From assembly GCF_000321225.1 (NCBI RefSeq), contig NW_004450323.1, positions 4,067,525 to 4,131,524 on the forward strand: DNA of 64,000 nt, written 5' to 3'. The notes under the pieces are model-generated. The model saw nothing but the letters and a program-made list of their open reading frames with translations, did no database searches and was not told the origin of the DNA. This document shows, one piece after another, positions 56,430 to 64,000 of the stretch (the stretch's first letter is position 1; every line of letters starts with the position of its first letter). Origin of the DNA: Odobenus rosmarus divergens (taxonomy: Eukaryota > Chordata > Mammalia > Carnivora > Odobenidae). A program made the translations under genes and the position numbers.

Positions 56430-56610
56430 ACAATCATACACTTTCATGCCTTCATTTGCTGTACATTTATCAAATCCCTGCTCTGCACCAGGCAGTGTGC
56501 AAACACCGAACACATAAAAGTATATGGGATACACACAGTCCCACATGGAGCTCCCATTCCAAGGGGCATAACTATAGAGGATGGTAAGTGCTATCAATAA
56601 ATACATTGAA
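56430..56610 (+). mobile_element. Ancient interspersed repeat, family not assigned
   Basis: CTGCTCTGCACCAGGCAGTG, CCCACATGGAGCTCCCATTCC and GTAAGTGCTATCAATAAAT: same family as 12840-13140. Confidence 0.45.
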
Positions 56611-57104
56611 TAACATGATTGTCAGGGTCCTCCTTCTTTCCCCTCCTTCACCCACCAAGCAAGAGCCATGACCTAGAGTGTCCAGGAGGACAAAGGAGTC
56701 CCCTTTTCTCCTCACCAACTGAGATCAGGGAACTGTCCTTGTCAGCCTTGGTCAGTTTTGGAGGGAAAATTGAGATAAATCCATTCAAAGATATCCTGCA
56801 GTTTGAAGGTCTTGATGATAAGGGAAGAGGGAACAAAGGGGAGAAGGAAGACAGAAGGAAATAATGGGACCCTCCTTTTATTACCACAATTTTATAGCTC
56901 AAAGTTCGTAGGTTATCTTTAGTAAGGAATATACATGTCTGACTTCCCAAGGCCAATGCTAATTTGTTCAAATTCACTTTTGTTATTGGGCTTGATTACA
57001 ATTCAGCTCCTGGAGTGAACGATTGTACATCTGGACAAGACTCTTGGAAATGGAGTAGAAGGAATTCTTTATGGATGCATTAAAGGGAGCTGCGACAAGA
57101 ATAG
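56611..57104. other. Intron 1, unassigned
   Basis: Nothing recognised. Confidence 0.4.
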
Positions 57105-57310
57105 GAGAAACAATTATTTCCATTTACTGCATGTCTACCACATGCCACACATTACATGTAATTTCATTTAATCTTCCACAAGCAGTCCTTCTGGGTGGGT
57201 ATTATTTTCTCTTTTTTACAGCTGAGTGAACTAAGGCTCAGATAAATTAAGTACCATATATAAGATCACAAAGCTATTAAGTGGTACAGCTGGGATTTGA
57301 ACAATAAGCT
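57105..57310 (-). mobile_element. MIR SINE, near full length
   Basis: CTGCATGTCTACCACATGCC, TTTCATTTAATCTTCCACAAG, TTTTACAGCTGAGTGAACTAAG and CACAAAGCTATTAAGTGGTAC are in reverse MIR order. Confidence 0.85.
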
Positions 57311-58155
57311 AGTTTACTGAGTTCAAGATAAATTTGGAGGGAAAATTCCCCAGTTCCAGAATTGGGTCAGCAAAAAATAGCAATGAATCTCACTGTGGAC
57401 TCTTGTTTTGAGGGTTGGGGTGGGAATAGGGGTCCTTGGGAGCCATGTCCCAGCACTGTTAGCAGACCAATCACCATTCAAAATTTCCATTTTCCCCTTT
57501 AGAAGAGTGCCCCATACTCTAAATCAGTGCTCCTGCACCTGGGGCCCATTTTGGGGGGAGGGGAGGGTCTTGTTCTTTGCTCAGCCACTTATGTCATTAT
57601 CTGTTACTGATTTCATGTAAAATGATTTGCATTATAAAAGGAACCTTCTGGAGACAATGCTATAACTAAATAAGGGTCCAAAACTATGGTGGGATTTTTC
57701 AGATACTTGGACAAGCCTCATGGGGCCCTAGTAGCAGGCTATTCCCTTCATGAGCCCCAGGGTTCAGCTTTCTCCATCAAAATAGCAAACATCTAGAGTC
57801 CTGGATAGATAGGAGTCATTCTAAGTGATAGAATGAGCTCCAAGGATGCTGAGGACACAAACTGCCAAGTCTGTGAAGGTCTGGACCCTCCTTCTCTGTG
57901 GAACTTTTGAAACAGGCCAGCTACCCATTCCTGATGTCATTTACTCTTCTCTTACATCCCCTGAGGCACCTTGAGAAAAAAACCTCATCCATAAACCTCA
58001 TCCAGGTGCTAGACACACAGAGCATTGGCAATATCTTCTCATTGGTTCACCCTTTTCAGCCTAGGGTCTTTGTTGAAAAAACTAAGCCCTCAGAGGGTGG
58101 TAAGTTCTGCAATGTTGGCAGTATTCAAGTCAAGGTGGGCCAAGGATATGGCATT
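57311..58155. other. Intron 1, unassigned
   Basis: No gene or repeat named with confidence. Confidence 0.4.
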
Positions 58156-58174
58156 GGGAATTTGTGTTTTAAAG

Positions 58175-58364
58175 ATTTATTTATTTATTATTTGAAAGAG
58201 AGAGTGGGGGGAGGGAGGAGCAGAGGGAGAGAGAGAGAGAGAATCTCAAGCAGACTCCCCTCTGAGCCAAGAACCCAATGTGGGGCTCTATCTTACAACC
58301 CTGAGATCATGACCTGAGCCGAAATCACCAGTCGATGCTTAACTGAGCCACCCAGGCACCCCAG
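58175..58364 (-). mobile_element. Can-SINE
   Basis: Direct repeats GGGAATTTGTGTTTTAAAG (58156-58174) and GGGAGTTTGTGTTTTAAAG (58365-58383), one mismatch. The body is the AATCTCAAGCAGACTCCCC subtype. Confidence 0.97.
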
Positions 58365-58383
58365 GGGAGTTTGTGTTTTAAAG

Positions 58384-60299
58384 TGTTGGATTGGAAGAAC
58401 TGTTGGTCCTTCTACAGTCCTGGAGGAGGCTCTAGTGGGCTCCCTGTAAAAATATAGAAATCGGGTACCCTTGGAAAGAGACACTATTAACAGTCAACCC
58501 ATCCAAAGAGAACATCAATAAATCAGGAGACAAGGTGATCAGGGTGTGATTTGAGTGGACATAATTGAAATGGTTTTAGCATTGAGATAGCTGAAACCCA
58601 GTGAAATATAATATGTTATTGACAGGGTTATGCCAAAAAGAGCAGAACTGATCAGTATTTACTTTCCCAAGGCTGTCCTAGGAAGAGAATGGCAAGCTCA
58701 GGGGCATGTGAACATTCTGCTATAACCCAAAAGTGTGTGTTGTTGGGCAGGGATACTTCAGCAGGGGTTTCTGTTCCAAATGAAAGATCATTCAAGGTCA
58801 TCCACTTCACTTTGCTCTAAAGTTTTAATCACTAAGTAAGCTCCTGATTATCAGTTCTATCTCCCAAATACTCTGACACTGGATAAGAGACCTGAGAAAT
58901 CTGGTCTCTGAAATGGGATATCCTCCATTATAAAATTTATATAGAGACATTTCAGTTTATATGTCAATTTATGGCAAACCTGGTTATTATGAGTCAGTCT
59001 ATGAAACCTGGACCTATAAAACAAATGGCTGGTCTCAGGAACACAGTGTCCACACCAAGGTCCTGCACTATGAGAGACCTCACCTGAATGAAGTCTTAAA
59101 GTCTCAACTAGTTCCATGCTCACCCCTTTCTGGCTGAAGCCCTTTCCAGCTCTGATATTCTGTGATTCAAGACTTGTCTGACTCATCCTGAGAAGAGCCT
59201 GAGGGTGCCTGTATGGCCTGGGCATGCAATCTGACCAGATGAGGAGGCCTGGCCATCTTTTTCTGAACACAACCTCCTAAAGAGACAGAAGAGCCAGAGC
59301 AAATGTTCTCAGAGATCTTTAGGAGACAGAAGGATCTTTTCCATTCACCCTTCCCTTCTTGATATTTCTCAAAATCAGAAAAGTTGGAAAATGTTGTAAT
59401 GCCCTGAGAAAGACTTTTAAGCTAGTTAAAAATCTCATACGATTGGAGCCCTAAAGTCTATCATTCCCTGGGGATGGTGCAGTGGACAAGGGGGAAGGCA
59501 TATTATGAGACGGTGCTTCTATCCTAAGACTGCATCACCATGTGGAAAACCATCTGAAATTCTATCAAATGCCTATGAACCAAGTCATCACAGATATTTC
59601 CAATCTGAGGCATGAAAGTGGAGAAATACAACAGGTTTTCAAAGTAGCAGTTGACTCACCCCCATATTGCTAGGTTGCTGGTCTCAAAAAAAGAGATGGT
59701 ATTACCATTGCCATGGGAACCTCCACTTTGACTCACTGGTGTTCAAACCTCCAGCTGGAAGCATCCTGTTCCTGTCCCTAATTGCAGCTCATGACCTACT
59801 TCTGCTTGCTTGAGTAAGAGGCTCTGCTGAGATACCTGGGAGCCAGGAAGCTCCAAACCTCCACTCTGGAATTGGCTTCCTTCCCTCTCTGGCAGACAGC
59901 AAGGCATTTCGCTCCATGGTTCAGTGTTGCCCCAGTGAAATAAGGATGACAATATTAAGCTTTCTCCGATGAATGTTTTAAGAGTTTTACAGAAGAGCTT
60001 GAAAGGGATACAGCATCTGTGTATGTGGACAATCCTTTCTCCCCATTGTGTTTGTCAGATTGGGAACCAATGCCCACAGGTTTTGATCAAACTTACTAGA
60101 GTCTTGCCCTCATCTTCAGATAGTCTACTGCCACAGCAAATAGCTTAATTAGCCCAAAGAAATGGCAGATGGCATCAAGCCTGGCTTGATGGCGAAGAGA
60201 TGAGGGGAAAGGGGGAAGAAAGATGAGAGGTAAGATCAAATAAAGACTGTCAGTGGATGTGTACACAAAATTTTCATCACCTTCTCAGGAAGATCATCA
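58384..60299. other. Intron 1, about 1.9 kb without named repeats
   Basis: Parts may be very old LTR sequence. No supported exon. This and 54397-56075 are the longest repeat-poor stretches at the right end. Confidence 0.35.
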
Positions 60300-60975
60300 G
60301 ATCCATCCCGCTGCTATAATTTCATCCTACTTACCTGTAGTCATCCTTAACTGTTTTCTTTTCCTCTCTCCCACATCCAACCCATCACCAAATTTTAGCC
60401 ATATTACCTCCAAACAATATCCCGGATTTACCTACTTCCCTCAATCCCTACAGGTGCCATCGATGTCCAAGCCACCATTTTTTTTGTTGTTGTTTTTGGC
60501 CTGGACTTCTATAACAGTCTCCTCACCAGTCTCCTACTACCATTTTTTCCTTTTATCCAATCCATCTTTCCTACAGTGGCAATAAGTTAAATCTTTATAA
60601 ATCAGAACATGTCACTTTTCTGCTCAACAAAGGCTTCCCACCGTGCTTAACACATAAACCACAACCCTTCTGCTCATCTGCAAGATCCTGATGATCTCTT
60701 GTCCCTGTGACTTTGTCTGAACGGCTGCCCCCCCACCCACCATGGTCCCACCACACTGGCCTCCCTTCTCCAACTCACCACGCTCCCTTCCTACTCACAG
60801 CTCCTTCGTTCTTCCCCGCCACCCCCCACTCTTTCCCACCTGTTCAGATTTCAGTTTAAATGCCATTTCTTCAGAGAGGACTTCTAAGACTCTTCTGACC
60901 TGAGTTAGGACCCTCTGATACACTCTCCAGACCCTCTATATTTTTGCCCCACAGAACCTATCACAGTTTGTTATT
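60300..60975 (+). mobile_element. L2 fragment, long
   Basis: CACATCCAACCCATCACCAA, GCCTGGACTTCTATAACAGTC, CCAATCCATCTTTCCTACAG, AAATCAGAACATGTCACTTTTC, CTGCAAGATCCTGATGATC, TTCAGAGAGGACTTCTAAG and GAACCTATCACAGTTTG: about 650 bp of the L2 3' end in order. Confidence 0.9.
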
Positions 60976-60982
60976 ATACATT

Positions 60983-61365
60983 AGTGGTTCTCCAAGTGTG
61001 GCTCCTAGACCAGCATCACCTGGAAATTCATTAAGAACGCAAATGTTGGGCCCCACTCCAGACCTCCTGAATCAGAAACTGTTTTGACAAATCTTTCAGA
61101 GGATTCTGATGCACACTAAGGTGTTTTTTTTTTAAGATTTTATTTATTTATTCATTTATTTTTATGACAGAGAGAGAGAGAGAGAGAGAGCACAAGCAGG
61201 GGGAGGGGCAGAGGGAAAGGGAGAAACAGACTCACCACTGAGCAGGGAGGCTGACATGGGACTCGATCCCGGGACCCCAGGATCATGACCTGAGCTGGAG
61301 GCAGACGCTTAACAGACTGAGCCACCCAGGCGTCCCACACACTAAGGTTTGAGAACCAGTGCTAT
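60983..61365 (-). mobile_element. MER5A relic split by a Can-SINE
   Basis: TGGTTCTCCAAGTGTGGCTCC, CAGCATCACCTGGAAATTC and GGATTCTGATGCACACTAAGG, then after the SINE, ACTAAGGTTTGAGAACCAGTG. Both terminal inverted repeats remain. Confidence 0.85.
61123..61337 (-). mobile_element. Can-SINE inside MER5A
   Basis: Direct repeats CACACTAAGGT at 61112-61122 and 61338-61348, which are MER5A sequence. Full-length minus copy with GCTTAACAGACTGAGCCACC end. Confidence 0.97.
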
Positions 61366-61409
61366 ATTGCTATTCCTGTGGCAAACTGATTGACACCTGT
61401 CTCTCCAAC

Positions 61410-61500
61410 TTGAATGAAAACTCCATGAGGTCAGTGGTTGGCACAGAGCAGGCACTTAGTAAGATTTTGTTGAGTGAATGAATTAATAAATGTGCATCAC
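61410..61500 (+). mobile_element. L2 3' end
   Basis: ACTCCATGAGGTCAGTGGTTG, CAGAGCAGGCACTTAGTAAG and GTTGAGTGAATGAATTAATAA form an L2 terminus. Together with 60300-60975 it probably made one L2, into which the MER5A inserted. Confidence 0.75.
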
Positions 61501-61762
61501 ATGGGTTCATTGGGAGAGATGTTACTGTGGCCAAGATCAGAAATGTAGCCCTGGCATGGGCTCCTGAAGCTTGCTCTGCTCCACAGACTTTAATGGCTAA
61601 CCCTCTAGCCAGGTCCCAGCCCAGATTCTGCTCACAGTATGTTTCTGGGCCATATAGGTTTTGCTGTTATTCTAACTCATGGAGCCCCTGTTGTAGAGAC
61701 AGTAGATCTGCTGCCCCCTCCCAGCCTTAGACACTTGAGAAACGGTATTTTGTGTTGTTGTT

Positions 61763-61948
61763 GGTTTTTTTTTAAGATTTTATTTATTTATTTGAGGGAG
61801 AGAGAGGGAGAACACAGAGGGAGAGGGAGAGGAAGAAGCAAACTCCCCACTGAGCAGGAAGTCCGACCGGGGACTCGATCCCAAGACCCCAAGATCATGA
61901 CCTGAGCCGAAGGCAGACACTTAATTGACTGAGCCACCCAGGTGCCCC
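61763..61948 (-). mobile_element. Can-SINE
   Basis: T run, AAGATTTTATTTATTTATTTG, GA-rich body, GACTCGATCCCAAGACCCC and GACTGAGCCACCCAGGTGCC. The flanking duplication is not clear (GAGAAACGGT and GAGGAAAGGT are a weak candidate). Confidence 0.93.
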
Positions 61949-62154
61949 AAGAGGAAAGGTTTCTGACAAACAGAGTTGTACCATTATTCTCTCTACCTTT
62001 GAAATCCTTCTTCTGGAAATTTCAGGGCTGCACTGAGGGTAGAGTGGGTTCAGCTTAGCCTTCTGAGAACAGTACTTCCTGCTTAAAAGCCAGAATTAAT
62101 GGAGGACTGCTGCCAGAGAGGCTGGGCATCTATTACTAAGCACATGGGAATAGT

Positions 62155-62420
62155 CAACTCCCAATAGCTGGCAGGTACTGAGCACTGCACAATTCCATAT
62201 AATCCTCAAAACAATGCCATGAAGTGGGCTATTACTCCACTTCACATATTTTTTTAAATGAGCCTTAAAGAGATCAAGTATCTTATTTTACATCACTCCT
62301 TTAGTAGGGGGTGGAACCAGGACTTAACCTAGTTCTGTCAAAACACTCCTGGTTCTTTTTTTTTTTTTTTTTGACAGAGAGAGATACAGCTGGTTCTTAA
62401 CCATTATACTATACTATTCC
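62155..62420 (-). mobile_element. MIR SINE with a tiny insertion
   Basis: GGTACTGAGCACTGCACAATTC, AATCCTCAAAACAATGCCATG, AAGAGATCAAGTATCTTATTT and GGAACCAGGACTTAACCTAG, then after 62358-62389, GTTCTTAACCATTATACTATAC, are in reverse MIR order. Confidence 0.8.
62358..62389 (-). mobile_element. Minimal Can-SINE insertion (tail only)
   Basis: A T run followed only by GACAGAGAGAGATACAG, between direct repeats CTGGTTCTT (62349-62357 and 62390-62398) that interrupt MIR sequence. It is the tail and last few bases of a Can-SINE, i.e. an extremely 5'-truncated insertion. Confidence 0.75.
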
Positions 62421-62989
62421 CCATTAGAGAGAGCCACGGACTCTTCGAACCACTTCTGGGGCAAAGAGCCAGCCTACTGGGTGCATCTGAGCAGCTTGTT
62501 GGCACCAAAGGCTTTCCACTCAGCAATGCCAGGGAGTGCCCAGCATGCCACTCGGCCAAGTGTGTAGTTTAGCATGTACCTACTAAATTACAGAGTGCAA
62601 AAACGTAGCATCATCACCCTGTGCATTTGTCCTGCGTCTCAAATCTTTTGTTCAAACTTGTCTCAGATCTGACTCCCATTAGACCATGGACCCCACTAAC
62701 AACAGGCCAGAGATAAGACCAACTAGATAAACCGTGGGCTTGAGTCAAGTGGTTGTGACTGTGTTCACAGTATATAAACAAGCAGAGTTAACTAGCAAGG
62801 AAGTGAGAAATGTTCACCTTTGAAAGGTGCTAAAATTCCTTTGTGCTGCCAGGGGCTATTTATGATAGTGGAAGATGGATTTTTCTAGATTAAACTGTGT
62901 TTGTCAGAAAATAAGCCTCTAAAATCCAAACAACATTTCACTAACAGAATCAGGTCTACTGTTACAATTCACAGCCAATATTCTATTCA
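62421..62989. other. Intron 1, unassigned
   Basis: Nothing recognised. Confidence 0.4.
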
Positions 62990-63330
62990 ATTTCGGTACC
63001 CACAGTGGTCTGGGTCTGTGCCATGTGCTATGGATAATATAAAAATTAATAAAACACACATTCGTCCTCAAAAAGCTTATAATTGATTACATGGGATAGC
63101 TATGGTGGGGAGGGGTGGGCAGTGTGTGCAGGATTTTAGTGAGGATCAGAAAAAGTGCAGTAACATAACCTATGGCAGAACCCAGGTACTATAGCCAAGT
63201 AGCTCAGGGAAAAGAGGCATCAAATTCAATAAAATATTTCAGGGGAGCCCTGAAGACCATGAAGACCAGGACCAGCTGGGCCACAGAGGGTGGGGAGGAT
63301 AGAGGGAGGGCTCGAGCAAAGGTGCGAATG
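62990..63330 (+). mobile_element. Ancient interspersed repeat, family not assigned
   Basis: CTGTGCCATGTGCTATGGATA, TCCTCAAAAAGCTTATAATTG and AGGGAGGGCTCGAGCAAAGG: the same family as 33741-34300. Confidence 0.4.
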
Positions 63331-63734
63331 TGAAAATGCTGCAAACACATTTGCAACATCTTGAGCTGAGTGACAGACCAGAGACCTGGAAGCAAGGCCG
63401 GCAGAAGGGGGCGTGGCAGCTCCCAGAGAGAACGGTGGGGTATACGTGCCTTATGACTTATCCTCCCTCATCCCTTGGTCTGACGATTTCAGTTTTTTCC
63501 TAACATCTGAGTCTAAACCTTTTCCACAATCTTCCAGCATGCCACGAGTGTGCAACTGTCCTCTTTTTCTGCCCTCTCACGTCTGCTCCTCCTTTCTGGA
63601 TGGCAGCACATTGAAAGGTCCAGGGCACACACTAAAGCTGGTGCCTGCCCCCTTCCAGACCTCTCCTAATTCACTCAGGCTATGCTGCATGAATGATCCG
63701 AAGGTAGAAGCATCCTGATGACGTAGGGGAAGGG
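63331..63734. other. Intron 1, unassigned
   Basis: 63470-63700 may be L2-like pyrimidine-rich sequence. Not certain. Confidence 0.35.
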
Positions 63735-63860
63735 GAGAGGCCTCTGGTTGTCTCCACCAGTTGCTCTGTGTAACCTTGGGCAAATGACTTACCCTGCTGG
63801 TCCCCAATTTCCTCAATTGTAAAACAAGAGGATTAGATAAAGTGGTCTCAGAAGACTTTT
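63735..63860 (+). mobile_element. MIR SINE fragment
   Basis: TTGCTCTGTGTAACCTTGGGC, AAATGACTTACCCTGCTGG, CAATTTCCTCAATTGTAAAAC and AGGATTAGATAAAGTGGTC are the MIR core and 3' half. Confidence 0.85.
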
Positions 63861-63898
63861 CCCATTATAAAATGTTCTGATTCCTTTCATTTTATCAT

Positions 63899-64000
63899 TT
63901 TTTAAAAATATTTTATTTATTTATTTTAGAGAGAGAAAGAGAGCATGCACATGCACACAAGTGGGGGGAGGGGCAGAGGGAGAGAGAGAGAGAGAGAGAG
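63899..64000 (-). mobile_element. Can-SINE, cut by window end
   Basis: ATATTTTATTTATTTATTTTAG, AGAGAGAAAGAGAGCATGC and a GGGGGGAGGGGCAGAGGGAG body. The tRNA-like end is beyond 64000. Confidence 0.85.

Larger units (their letters stand above)
1..64000 (-). other. NMNAT2: NMNAT2 gene, partial (exons 2-5 and part of intron 1)
   Basis: The whole window appears to lie inside NMNAT2, transcribed right to left. Seen: four exons at 7396-7484, 6527-6594, 4419-4497 and 1523-1649 that splice in frame into residues 29-149 of an NMN adenylyltransferase. The peptide is nearly identical to human NMNAT2 as I remember it. Known: NMNAT2 makes NAD+ from NMN and ATP, is mainly neuronal, rides on Golgi-derived and axonal vesicles, and is a short-lived axon survival factor that restrains SARM1. 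Not in the window: exon 1 with the start codon, exon 6 onward, the canonical promoter and the poly(A) site. That everything right of 7485 is intron 1 is inferred from the lack of any other exon and from the large size of this intron in other mammals. Confidence 0.9.

Noticed and set aside
10300..64000. tRNA-like sequences at the heads of SINEs
   Set aside because: They are tRNA-Lys-derived SINE heads with tails and target duplications, not functional tRNA genes.
1..64000. A novel multi-gene biological system
   Set aside because: Apart from NMNAT2 the window is intron, repeats and possible regulatory DNA. Nothing supports a new gene system.

Overview
This window is nuclear DNA from a mammal of the order Carnivora. 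It holds about two dozen copies of the tRNA-Lys-derived carnivore SINE (Can-SINE, SINEC), most with readable target-site duplications, and one carnivore-type L1 3' end. I found no copy of the young dog subfamily SINEC_Cf and none with a cat-type body. The SINE consensus instead looks like that of bears, seals and mustelids, so my best guess is a non-canid caniform (arctoid). That is an inference from the repeats only.

The one gene I can support is NMNAT2 (nicotinamide/nicotinic acid mononucleotide adenylyltransferase 2) on the minus strand. Four consecutive coding exons lie in the first 7.5 kb: exon 2 (7396-7484), exon 3 (6527-6594), exon 4 (4419-4497) and exon 5 (1523-1649). They join in frame (phases 1, 0, 2, 0, 1) into residues 29-149 of the protein, with AG acceptors and GT donors at every border. 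Exon 1 (start codon and nucleotide-binding GxFxPxxxGH motif) was not found and must lie beyond 64000. Exon 6 onward (palmitoylation cysteines and C-terminal catalytic half) lies to the left of base 1. Positions 7485-64000 are therefore read as one partial first intron of at least 56.5 kb.

Layout: 1-7.5 kb holds the exons, MIR and MER5A relics, and a dense CpG island between exons 2 and 3 (about 6690-7300). 8.4-22 kb holds an old antisense L1, other L1 3' ends, MLT1 and other LTR remnants and SINEs. 22-28 kb is SINE-rich. At 27.8-28.7 kb is a second CpG island, inside intron 1. 30-51 kb is dominated by L2, MIR and SINEs plus a fragmented L1 at 44.4-46.3 kb. 51.1-53 kb is a nest of solo LTRs inside older elements. 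53-64 kb is SINE, L2, MIR and MER5A plus long unique stretches.

I found no CRISPR array, functional RNA gene, intact transposon ORF, retroviral gene or new biochemical system. The points most worth a second look are the two intragenic CpG islands, a homeodomain/octamer-like motif cluster near exon 3, a SINE that appears to carry a 3' transduction, a 32-bp SINE insertion reduced to its tail, two LTRs nested in older repeats, and inverted SINE pairs in the intron.
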